Assembly: GCF_036186745.1 (NCBI RefSeq)
Contig: NZ_CP108086.1
Location: 4,464,001-4,528,000, forward strand
From: Microbispora hainanensis
Lineage (GTDB): Bacteria > Actinomycetota > Actinomycetes > Streptosporangiales > Streptosporangiaceae
Direction of reading: 5' to 3'
DNA length: 64,000 nt
Shown: positions 35,301 to 43,851 of the stretch, piece after piece
Position numbering within the stretch: position 1 is the stretch's first letter
Layout: every line of letters starts with the position of its first letter
The notes under the pieces: generated by a model
The model's input: the letters and a program-made list of their open reading frames with translations, nothing else
Databases searched by the model: none
What the model was told of the DNA's origin: nothing
Translations under genes and position numbers: made by a program

Positions 35301-35704
35301 CCCCCACCCTGGCCAGCGGAGGACACCCCGCCCACCACACGCGAAGGGTAGGCCGGGCCCACCGGGCCCACCGGGCCCACCGGGCGTGCCGGGCGTGCTG
35401 AAGGCGTCGGCTCCACCGGGCGCGCCGGGTCCGCCGGGCGCGCCGGGTCCGCCGGGTCCGCCGGGCGTGCTGAAGGCGTCGGGTGCGTTGAAGGGCCAGG
35501 GCGCGCTGCCCGTGCCGGGCGCGACGGGCAGGCTGAAGGTGCCGGATCCATCGGACGTGTCCGGTCCGCAGAGCGTGCCAGGCGAGGCGGGCGCGGCGCG
35601 CGTGCTGGACTTGTCGGGTCTGCCGGGCGTGCTGCACGTGTCGAGGGCACCGGCGGTGCCGGGCGCTGCCCGGCGGCAGCGGACGGCGGGTGCGGCGCGG
35701 ACAC
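32348..35704 (-). CDS. Giant DUF222 / HNH endonuclease (13E12-like) with repeat expansions
   Basis: This is a 1118-residue protein, about twice the usual size of the family. The N-terminal 130 residues are Pro/Arg/Ala repeats (35350-35690). The DUF222 domain follows (about 150-400, [40 protein letters not shown]). A Glu/Pro/His-rich region (about 470-620) and more DUF222-like sequence ([18 protein letters not shown]) come next, then 130 residues of three-residue repeats (A-N-T, A-D-A type; DNA 32929-33320). The HNH nuclease motif CSWPGC, then TDQDHIQAW, then [14 protein letters not shown], lies at about 948-993 and keeps all key residues. The start is uncertain because the repeats extend to the first codon. 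Confidence 0.8.
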   Translation of the reverse strand: MSAPHPPSAAAGQRPAPPVPSTRAARPADPTSPARAPRPPRLARSADRTRPMDPAPSACPSRPARAARPGPSTHPTPSARPADPADPARPADPARPVEPTPSARPARPVGPVGPVGPAYPSRVVGGVSSAGQGGGEAGGEGTGGGGVPVAIPDGLAVIPPGAELAGVLAGIAVERVSGFDTVEVLKAAYRQSCHDRAWFLRVLLEVGLREAWSGDSVVRLQTPEEFAPDEARAALVWSRRRADSAFELAWNLHRRLPVLGEAMLEGVLDEPRAVAFIRWTSGLTDAQAGWVCERLVPRAAGWTVGELVEHVQRMVLAIDPDWAEKRYTEAVRRRRVAGTRNDDGTATVSGLDLPVERAVAGCERIDELARACKRAGDRRPIDHIRADLFLGSLDGTFEGLTDEQIVTHVLAHPLVEPGDPTPGDTSDDTPSSTGSADDPAGSSDAATGKPDAPAGTTASPASSAGTPTGEPKHERERITAPEPKQKREREYERSSGNRPEPEDGHGRRVVPEPERRHDQSTAPEPETGQRPSTEPTPAYEHDRSTASEPEHGRGHDNSAAPEPEPEHQRRLNTGPESEHERERDRVTTLEPEHGHGQSAAPEPEPEGGRGCREPQRSQGRLGGGPGATSWSVPEIRVELTTLLGHDEHPAHLPGWGMVHAAQARRIVTGMLHGQWRYAICTDDGHLLLAGITRHRPCPPAQRPPRDMRRGGIVELQITLTQLHRLAAAPATTGAWAPLIADLTRQAHAQLGTTPATGSPHPAGSPHPAAAPHPGRSCDQAAAHAPKGSGDPAMLGEQTDPADSADMANTANTADTAGAVSTTGAAGTANPTDAADAAKTTGAANTADAVNAVNAAGAANTADRANATGTADTADAAGAAETVNADSANTTDSAGAANTTGVANTADVVNVANAAGAAGTAGVANTTNGADRRHADAALRRYVQIRGRVCSWPGCRMPATRTDQDHIQAWADNGATTAANLHLACRHDHRAKHLGGWRVTTAGPHLIIWTSPLGHPYRSPLPKIIQPVPDPQPRTWPDAPPGRLPADLPGAPDTIMAPPCPPTTPPAQTPAETPAQPTRRHTTQTPDADSPDTEEHDNATPQDESRGTLIQRDLEAPPF

Positions 35705-36582
35705 GGCGGTGAACCCCCAGGAGCACAGACGAAGGCAAACAACGGTTTCCCGACCGCCCGGACCGGGACTTCCTTCAACAGACTCGGCTCAACACACGGC
35801 GTATGGCCAACGGCCCGCCAGCTAGGCTCACCTGTAACGGCTGCCCCAAGCCTACCTCGAACACACCATCGAATCAACCTCTGACCTGGGCAAATATGGA
35901 GCCCCAGCCCGGCGATGCGAGGCAGTCCTCGATGCAACGTCCCGTCCAGAGACGGCTCGCAGAGGCTTCCGGGCTGTCGCCAGGGGCGTACGGTCCAGGT
36001 GCGCGGTTTGGGTGAGGGGTAGGCCGGAAGGGCCGCCGGCAATGCGAGCTCTGTGGGGGGCGGGAGAGGTTGGTCCCGGCACGAAGGCACTGCGACGGCC
36101 GGACGCGTTGCGTCGGCACGAGCTCCGTGAGGGCTGGAGGGGTTGCTCCCGGTCCAGGGGGAACCGCGACGGCCGGAAGCGCTGTGCCCAGGCTGAGCCC
36201 CGCGGAGATTCCGAGCTGCGAGGAACTCGCGTGGCTGGAGCGGCGTGGGCTTCGCGATGATCGGAGGTTCATTCCGGCGCGGGCTCGGTGAAGACTGGAG
36301 GTTATTCCGGCGTGGTGACCGGACGGCCCAAGGCCCGCGAACACCCGCAGGTGTCTTCCGGCGCGGTGACCCGCCCAGGACCCGCGAGCACCCCGCGGGT
36401 GTCTTCCGGCGTGGTGACCGGATGACCCAAGGCCCGCGAACGCCCCGCAGGTGTCTTTCGGGGCGGTGAGTGACCGGCTCAAGGCCCGCGAGCACCCTTT
36501 CCGGCGCGGTGTCGACGTCGCGATATCCGCGGTCAGTGCGGGGCTGGATACGCGGGCGCGTCAGTAGCTATGCGGGGTTAGG
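35705..36582. other. Long non-coding, repeat-rich spacer upstream of the HNH gene
   Basis: These 878 bases contain no gene I can support. The part nearest the HNH gene (35705-35900) is less GC-rich and may hold its promoter. From about 36010 to 36300 the sequence is an imperfect mosaic of repeated phrases such as GCGACGGCCGGA (about 36090 and 36168). A true tandem array follows at 36305-36512. Confidence 0.55.
36305..36512. repeat. Tandem array of ~50-bp units
   Basis: Units begin TTCCGGCGYGGTGACC and end CGCAGGTGTC. They start at about 36305, 36356, 36404, 36457 and 36499 (the last partial), with lengths of 48-53 bp. The copies are similar but not identical, so the array is not recent. It ends about 70 bases from the 3' end of the LuxR-type gene. 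Confidence 0.65.
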
Positions 36583-39189
36583 TCACAGCTCGCCGCGTTC
36601 GACGGCCAGGGCGAGTTCGACGCGTGACCGCAGGCCGGTCTTGGCGTAGACGCGGGTGAGATAGACCTCCACGGTCTTGCGGCTGTAGTGCAGCTCCTCC
36701 GCGATCTGGGGGTTGCTCAGCCCGTCGGCGACCAGTTCGATGACGCGGCGCTCGCCGGGCGTGAGGCGGCCCGCCGGTTCGGGGACCATCCCGACCTCCC
36801 GCAGGCGGCGTTCGGACAGCGCCTCCCAGGGCGCCGCGCCGAGACGGGTGAAGATCGCGTGCGCGCGGGAGAGTTGTGCCGTGTCGCCGAGCACGCCGAG
36901 GACCAGCCGGGCCCGTGCCTCCTCGAACGGCAGGCCGTCGGCGCGTGCCTGTTCCAGTGCCGCGCCGGCCCGCGCGCGATCCTGGAACGTCCAGCCCACC
37001 GCCAGGTCGGCGGCGAGCCGGGCCCGGGGGGTGCCGTTCGCCGACCGCTCGTCCAGGCAGGAGGCCGCTGCCCGGCGGGCCGCGTCGTCGCCCGCCGCTC
37101 CCGCCACCAGCACCTTGAACGCCAGGGCCCGGTGCACCACCTCGGGCACCTCGTACGCGATGGCGTGGTCGAGCTCGCGCCGCGAGGCGGCGATGTCACC
37201 CCGCCCGAGCGCCAGGCGCGCGCGGAACACGCAGCGCATGCCCTGGTGCAGCGCCGCGCCGGGCGGCGGCTCGGCGAGCACCCGGGCGGCATCCTCGAAC
37301 CTGCCCTGGTCGAGCAGGATGTCGAGCTCTATGTTGCGCAGCAGGGCGAGGTTCTCCAGCAGGCCCGCCTCGGCCAGTGCCCGGCTGGCGACCGCGATCT
37401 CCTCCAGCGCCTGGGCCCATTCGCCGCCCATCCGCCGGATGACGGCCATGGTCCGCACGTGCTGTCCGGCGATGTCGTGCCAGCCGAGGCCGCGGTGGAT
37501 CTGCTCGGCCTGGTTGAGCACCTCGACGGCGCGGGAGCGCATCCCGGCGATCGCCAGCACGTGCGCCGCCGACTCCAGCGACGCGAGCCGGGCGCCCGGC
37601 GGCAGGGCGGCGGCGAAGGTGAGCAGGTCGTCGACGGCCCGTTGCGTCTCGGCCCAGTCGCCCTGTAGGAGCGCGTGGATGGCCAGGTAGCCGACCGTGA
37701 TCGCGCGGTCCTGCGGAGGGCAGTCCGACAGGCCCTCCCAGGCGCGCCTGGCGGCCTCCCGGCTGGGGCGGCCCATCTCCGCGCTGACCAGCGCCTGCTG
37801 GGCGAGCAGCGCGGAGGCGTCGTCGGCCTTGGGGATCTGACGGCGGGCCACGTCGAGGGCCACCTCATACCACCCCATCACGTGGGCCGCGCCGACCGCG
37901 GTGTAGGCGGCACGGGTGCGGCGGCGCCCGGCGGGCAGGGCGGCGATCGCGCGCTGGGCCGAGTTCAGCGCCAGCGCGGGCCGCGAGCCCTTCCAGTAGG
38001 CGAGTGCCTGCCTGGCCAGCAGCTCGCCGGGCTCCGGGGACAGCTCGGCGGCCTTGCCGTACCAGTGCGCGGCCGACAGCGGCGCGGTCCAGCGGGTCAG
38101 CTCGGCGGCGCGCAGCACCGCGGGCAGGGCCTCGCCGGGCGGCCCGGCCTCGGCCATGTGGGTGGCCCACTCCAGGACCCGCCTGGTGCCGGTCAGCCCT
38201 TCCCGTTCGAGCATGTCGGCGATGCGGCGGTGCACCTCCCTGCGGCCGGAGACGCCGAGATCGTCGTAGAGCGCCTCGGCCACCAGCGGGTGCGCCAGCG
38301 CGTAGCCGTCGCCGTTCCTGCTGACGACGCCGTCCCTGACCAGCGCGTCGAAGGCGCGCTCGGCCTGATCCGGGGTGAGCCCGGCGAGCTGGGCGAGCGC
38401 CGGGAGATCGGCGGCCTCCCTTGTCCGCGACAGGGCGGCCAGCACGCGGGCGAGGTCGCGTCCGCCCCTGTCGCGCTGGAACAGCCGGCTGAGGATCGCG
38501 CCGCGCCGTGCCCCGGGATCCTCCGAGCGTACGGCCCCGCCCTGAACCAGGGCGAGCACGGCCTCCTGCGCGAACCACGGGTTTCCCCGGCTCGCGACGT
38601 GGATCCGCCGCAGGACGGTCTCGCTGGGCGTACGGCCGAGCAGCGTGGTGACGAGGTCGGCGACCTCGCTCATCGTCAGCGGCTGGAGCCGGATCGACAG
38701 GTCCACGTCGAGCGCGGGAGGGTGGCGGGCGGTGCCGAGGATCGCGATGGCGTCGTGGCGGAGTGGCAGGGCCCGCAGCACGCTCAAGGTGTCGGCGTCG
38801 GCCAGGTGGAGGTCGTCGATCGCGATGAGGGTGGGGCCGGGCAGCGACTCAAGCAGCCGGGCGGCCATCGCGCCGGGCGCGGCGGCGGGATGGCCGAGCG
38901 CGGCCTGGTCGACCGCGTCGAGCAGGCCGGACAGGGCCTCGCCCGCCTCGCCCTCCACCGCCGCGAAGGCCTCGACGAGCGGGGCGTAGGCGCGCCCGCC
39001 GTCCAGTTCGCGGGCCTGACCGCGCAGCACGCGGAAGCCCTTCAGCCGCGCCGCGGCCTCACCCAGCAGGTGGGTCTTGCCGATGCCGGGCTCGCCGAGG
39101 ACGAGGACGGTCCGGGGCGTGTTCGACAGGGCCGAGACCACCTGGCCGAGCGCGCCCGCGCGGCCCTCCCCGTCGGCCGGTACGTCCAA
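36583..39189 (-). CDS. Large ATP-binding LuxR-family regulator (LAL/MalT-like)
   Basis: This is an 868-residue regulator. The N-terminal AAA/STAND ATPase has Walker A GEPGIGKT at residues 32-39 and Walker B-like LIAIDDLHLADAD. A long helical TPR-like middle (about 350-780) probably senses the effector. The LuxR-type helix-turn-helix (about 800-868) reads LTPGERRVIELVADGLSNPQ, IAEELHYSRKTVEVYLTRVY. The start is TTG 39189, because an in-frame TGA lies just upstream and GAGGGGAG precedes it by 12 bases. Such proteins are typically pathway-specific activators. The target is not obvious, as the adjacent genes have their own regulator. Confidence 0.85.
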   Translation of the reverse strand: MDVPADGEGRAGALGQVVSALSNTPRTVLVLGEPGIGKTHLLGEAAARLKGFRVLRGQARELDGGRAYAPLVEAFAAVEGEAGEALSGLLDAVDQAALGHPAAAPGAMAARLLESLPGPTLIAIDDLHLADADTLSVLRALPLRHDAIAILGTARHPPALDVDLSIRLQPLTMSEVADLVTTLLGRTPSETVLRRIHVASRGNPWFAQEAVLALVQGGAVRSEDPGARRGAILSRLFQRDRGGRDLARVLAALSRTREAADLPALAQLAGLTPDQAERAFDALVRDGVVSRNGDGYALAHPLVAEALYDDLGVSGRREVHRRIADMLEREGLTGTRRVLEWATHMAEAGPPGEALPAVLRAAELTRWTAPLSAAHWYGKAAELSPEPGELLARQALAYWKGSRPALALNSAQRAIAALPAGRRRTRAAYTAVGAAHVMGWYEVALDVARRQIPKADDASALLAQQALVSAEMGRPSREAARRAWEGLSDCPPQDRAITVGYLAIHALLQGDWAETQRAVDDLLTFAAALPPGARLASLESAAHVLAIAGMRSRAVEVLNQAEQIHRGLGWHDIAGQHVRTMAVIRRMGGEWAQALEEIAVASRALAEAGLLENLALLRNIELDILLDQGRFEDAARVLAEPPPGAALHQGMRCVFRARLALGRGDIAASRRELDHAIAYEVPEVVHRALAFKVLVAGAAGDDAARRAAASCLDERSANGTPRARLAADLAVGWTFQDRARAGAALEQARADGLPFEEARARLVLGVLGDTAQLSRAHAIFTRLGAAPWEALSERRLREVGMVPEPAGRLTPGERRVIELVADGLSNPQIAEELHYSRKTVEVYLTRVYAKTGLRSRVELALAVERGEL

Positions 39190-39309
39190 GGCTGGCCGTC
39201 ACTCCCCTCGCATCCGTCCCGCTGGTGCCACCTAAGGACGCGGCGGAAAGGTTGAACGTTCAGACGAAATGTGACGCTCTCCACGCGTGATCGCAAGGGA
39301 ATTCGTATA

Positions 39310-39849
39310 TCAAGATTCGAACACTGCCACGGCGGCGGCGGTCAGCGTCTCCTCGACCACGTCGGCGGGCAGGTCCATGGTCTTCACCACACCGGACTGC
39401 ACCGCGCCGAGGGCGGCCCAGGCGCGCACACGGGTGCCGGGGGAGGGATCGGGCCCGGCCAGGCGCAGGAACAGCTCCCGGCTGAACTCCCGGATCGCCT
39501 CGCCAGGCGATCCGGGAGGGGCGCTGTCGGCGCCGCCGATGTCGTCGGTGAGCAGCCGGATCACCGCCCGGTGGCGTACGGCGAACGCGGTGAACGCACG
39601 CAGGAACTCCCGATGGCCGGCGAACTCGCCGCCGAGCAGCGCGAGCAGGTCGTCGGCGGCCGGGGCGATGATCTCGGCCGCGAGCCGGTCCTTGGGGTGG
39701 AAGTGGTAGGCGACCGCCGTCTTGGTCAGGCCGACCGCCGCCGCGATGTCGGCGAGCGACACGGCGGCGTATCCCCGTTCGGCGAACAGGTCGCGGGCCG
39801 CGGCCAGGATGCGGGAGCGGGTCGCGTTGCCCTGATCGAGTGTGGTCAT
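39310..39849 (-). CDS. TetR family repressor of the MMPL exporter
   Basis: This is a 179-residue protein. The helix-turn-helix occupies residues 10-56 (RILAAARDLFAERGYAAVSL, ADIAAAVGLTKTAVAYHFHP). The rest is a helical ligand domain. It is divergent from the MMPL-family transporter gene at 39958. A perfect 14-bp palindrome (39906-39919) sits between them, so it most likely represses the transporter until a hydrophobic substrate is present. Confidence 0.88.
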   Translation of the reverse strand: MTTLDQGNATRSRILAAARDLFAERGYAAVSLADIAAAVGLTKTAVAYHFHPKDRLAAEIIAPAADDLLALLGGEFAGHREFLRAFTAFAVRHRAVIRLLTDDIGGADSAPPGSPGEAIREFSRELFLRLAGPDPSPGTRVRAWAALGAVQSGVVKTMDLPADVVEETLTAAAVAVFES

Positions 39850-39905
39850 CGTCTCATTTTCCGGCGCGCCGCTCGCCCGCCGATCAGTTCCTTTTACTCT
39901 CGTTT

Positions 39906-39919
39906 TGTACGGCCGTACA
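39906..39919. promoter_or_regulatory. Perfect 14-bp palindromic operator
   Basis: TGTACGGCCGTACA is fully self-complementary and lies in the 108-base gap between the divergent tetR and MMPL genes, 39 bases before the transporter start. It is an obvious candidate for the TetR binding site. Confidence 0.7.
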
Positions 39920-39957
39920 GGACGGCCGGGAGGACATGCTACCCGGGACGGACGGCG

Positions 39958-42207
39958 ATGAGCGGACTTCTGGGGCGGCTCGGCGGATGGTGCGCCCGCC
40001 ACGGCTGGATCGTGCTGACGCTGTGGGTGCTGGCGGCGGGCCTGCTGACGGCGGGCACCCTGGTGTGGGGCCGGCCGGTGAACAACAACGTGTCGATCCC
40101 CGGCACCGACGCGCAGCGGGCGCACGAGCTCATGCGCGAGGGCTTCGGACCGGGATTCGATCCGGGCGGGACGGTGCAGCTCGTCCTCTACACCGCGGAC
40201 GGCACGCTGATCGACAAGCCGCGCAGACAGGCCGTCGAGCGGGCCATGGACGCCCTGCGGCGCACGCCGCACGTCGCACAGGTGGAGACGCCGTACCGGA
40301 TCGGCGGCATGTCGTCGAGCCTGCGGATCGGGATGATCACCGTACGGCTGACGGGGCAGGACACCACCAAGCTCGCCCAGACATCCGAGCGACTCGTCGC
40401 CGCCGCCGCGCCGGCCGTACGCGCGGGCATCGAGGTCGTGCCCTCCGACAGCTCCACCCCCGCCGACAAGCAGATCAAGACCGGCGCGAGCGAGATCGCC
40501 GGCGTCGTCTTCGCGTCGCTGGTGCTGCTGTTCGCCTTCGGGACACTGGTCGCGGCGCTCGTGCCGATCTTCACCGCGCTGATCAGCATCGGCGTCGGGC
40601 TCGGCCTCATCGCGCTGCTCGGTCACGTCGTGGACGTGCCGTCGACCGCGTCGATCCTGGCGACGATGATCGGCCTCGGCGTCGGCATCGACTACGCGTT
40701 GTTCCTGCTGTCGCGACACCGGACGCTGCTGGCCGAGGGCGTGCCGGTGCAGGAGGCGGTCCGGCGTACGGCGGCCTCGTCGGGCGGGGCCGTGTTGTTC
40801 GCCGGCGGCACGGTCGTGATCGCCCTCAGCGCGCTGATGTTCGCCGGGTTCCCGCTGCTGCGCACACTCGGCTGGATCACCGGCGTCTCGGTCGTGTGCG
40901 CCGTGCTCACCTCGATCACCCTGGTGCCGGCGCTGCTCGGCCTCCTCGGGCACCGGATCGACGCGCTGCGGCTGCCGCTGGTCGGGCGCGCCGCCCGCCG
41001 CGACGGCCCGGCCACGGGCTGGGCCAGGCTGGGCGCCTGGGTGGCGCGCCGCCCCTGGCGGGTGCTGGCCGTCACCGTGGTCGTGCTGGCGGCGCTCACC
41101 GCCCCGGCCGTCACGATCAAGCTCGGCCCCCTCGACAACGGGTATGGCGACAAGGGCACCCCGGCCCGGCGGGCGTACGAGCTGATCGAGGCGGGCTTCG
41201 GCCCGGGGGCCAACGGCGGGCTCGTCGTCGTGGCCGAACTGGACAAGGAGATCGCCGACTCGACCCCGCCCGACCCGGTCGTGCAGGTGCTGCGGCAGCG
41301 GGTGGAGCACACCGACGGCGTCGCCTTCGTCGCCCCGCCGAAGGTCAACGAGAACGGCCGCTCGGTGCTCATCCAGGCCGTCCCCGACTATGCCCCGAGC
41401 GACCCGCGGGCACTCGACGTGGTGAAGCGGGTGCGGGCCATCGAGGTGCCGGGGGCGCACGTCCACGTGGGCGGCCAGGTGGCCGGGCTGGCGGACGCGG
41501 GCGACCGCATCATGGGCAGGACGCCGCTGGTCGTCGGCATCGTCGTGCTGCTCAGCGCCCTGCTCCTGCTGCTGGCCTTCCGCGCGCCTCTGGTCGCGAT
41601 CAAGGCGGCGGTGATGAACCTCGTCTCGCTGGGCGCCGCCTTCGGCGCGCTCGCCGTGGTGTTCTCCCAGGGCCTGGGCAGCCGCCTGGTCGGCATGGAC
41701 CCCCCGCCCTCGGCCGAGGGGTCCTATCTCGCCACGTTGTTCTTCTCCGTGCCCATCGACACGTACGTGCCGCTCATGCTGTTCGCCGTGCTGTTCGGGC
41801 TGTCGATGGACTATGAGGTCTTCCTGCTGACCTCCGTACGGCAGGCCTACTCGCGCAGCGGGGACAACCGGAGCGCGGTGGCCGAGGGACTGGGGTCGAC
41901 CGGCCGCGTCATCACCTCGGCCGCCCTGATCATGGTGGCGGTGTTCACCGCGTTCATCGCCTACCCCGACCCCTTGGTCAAGGTGTTCGGTGTCGGGCTC
42001 GCCGTGGCCATCGCCGTCGACGCGACCCTCATCAGGGGCTTCCTCGTGCCCGCCGCGATGGTGCTGCTCGACCGGCTCAACTGGTGGATCCCGCGCTGGC
42101 TCGACCGGATCCTGCCGAACCTGTCGATCGAGGGTCACGAGGAGGACGGCGGGCCGGCCGGGACGGAGCCCGAACCGGTCGGCGCGGGCCCGCACGCCCG
42201 CGCCTGA
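39958..42207 (+). CDS. MMPL/RND family transporter
   Basis: This is a 749-residue membrane transporter with two repeated halves. The first half has TM1 (about 16-36), an extracytoplasmic loop, then five more spans (about 185-360) including the family phrase MIGLGVGIDYALFLLSRHR. The second half repeats the pattern (about 370-720), with LFGLSMDYEVFLLTSVRQAY. The Asp residues within GIDYALF and SMDYEVF are the expected proton-relay residues. It probably exports a lipid or a toxic hydrophobic compound. ATG 39958 fits the first membrane span. The gene ends in a charged cytoplasmic tail and is convergent with the esterase gene. Confidence 0.9.
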   Translation: MSGLLGRLGGWCARHGWIVLTLWVLAAGLLTAGTLVWGRPVNNNVSIPGTDAQRAHELMREGFGPGFDPGGTVQLVLYTADGTLIDKPRRQAVERAMDALRRTPHVAQVETPYRIGGMSSSLRIGMITVRLTGQDTTKLAQTSERLVAAAAPAVRAGIEVVPSDSSTPADKQIKTGASEIAGVVFASLVLLFAFGTLVAALVPIFTALISIGVGLGLIALLGHVVDVPSTASILATMIGLGVGIDYALFLLSRHRTLLAEGVPVQEAVRRTAASSGGAVLFAGGTVVIALSALMFAGFPLLRTLGWITGVSVVCAVLTSITLVPALLGLLGHRIDALRLPLVGRAARRDGPATGWARLGAWVARRPWRVLAVTVVVLAALTAPAVTIKLGPLDNGYGDKGTPARRAYELIEAGFGPGANGGLVVVAELDKEIADSTPPDPVVQVLRQRVEHTDGVAFVAPPKVNENGRSVLIQAVPDYAPSDPRALDVVKRVRAIEVPGAHVHVGGQVAGLADAGDRIMGRTPLVVGIVVLLSALLLLLAFRAPLVAIKAAVMNLVSLGAAFGALAVVFSQGLGSRLVGMDPPPSAEGSYLATLFFSVPIDTYVPLMLFAVLFGLSMDYEVFLLTSVRQAYSRSGDNRSAVAEGLGSTGRVITSAALIMVAVFTAFIAYPDPLVKVFGVGLAVAIAVDATLIRGFLVPAAMVLLDRLNWWIPRWLDRILPNLSIEGHEEDGGPAGTEPEPVGAGPHARA

Positions 42208-42233
42208 CACGGTCACCCGATCGTCGTCCGGGA

Positions 42234-43601
<1,368 letters not shown>

Positions 43602-43851
43602 GGGCTCTCCCTCTCAAGACGGGTGTTAGCGTTAACATCCTCAGGACGCCGATAGCGACGGGTGGTGCGTTCCTGGAGCCGGGAGTCAATCTCGGCACGG
43701 CAGGCTATGTCAAGACACTTGATTCGGCTCTCGTTCGTCTTCGTGTCACGCATTCCCGGATTGAGCAGGCGCTTCGGGGCGCAGGTGAAAGACCGGCCGT
43801 AAGGACGGCGGTGAATATTTCACCATCCTGCTGCTCGCCGTCGTCAGGAGT
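43602..43851. other. Intergenic region upstream of the CBM2 esterase
   Basis: This 250-base gap separates the esterase start from the 3' end of the kinase gene (both minus strand). It holds the operator at 43624-43637 and, near 43817, GGTGAATATTTCACC, an inverted repeat (GGTGAA/TTCACC) that may end the kinase transcript. No gene is seen. Confidence 0.5.
43624..43637. promoter_or_regulatory. LacI-family-like operator upstream of CBM2 esterase
   Basis: TGTTAGCGTTAACA is a palindrome with one mismatched pair and a central CG, as in many LacI-family sites (TGTTAGCGCTAACA type). It lies 22 bases upstream of the esterase start, where binding would block transcription or elongation. Confidence 0.55.

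Noticed and set aside
35386-35712. Plus-strand frame reading as a collagen-like Gly-x-Pro protein
   Set aside because: It lies antisense to the first 350 bases of the HNH gene. The Gly-Pro rhythm is the complement of the 9-bp repeats coding Pro/Arg/Ala on the other strand. It has no ribosome-binding site.
35233-36495. 420-residue minus-strand frame across the spacer and the HNH start
   Set aside because: Its N-terminal part is the ~50-bp tandem array read as protein, and its C-terminal part overlaps the HNH gene out of frame. No domain is visible.
36305-36512. CRISPR-like array
   Set aside because: The ~50-bp units abut and vary along their whole length. There are no constant repeats with unique spacers.
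39310-42216. Very long minus-strand frame antisense to the MMPL gene and continuous with tetR
   Set aside because: The MMPL frame has clear membrane-transport motifs. The antisense part is a high-GC shadow frame of His/Arg/Gln/Gly. Only the last 179 codons (tetR) are real.
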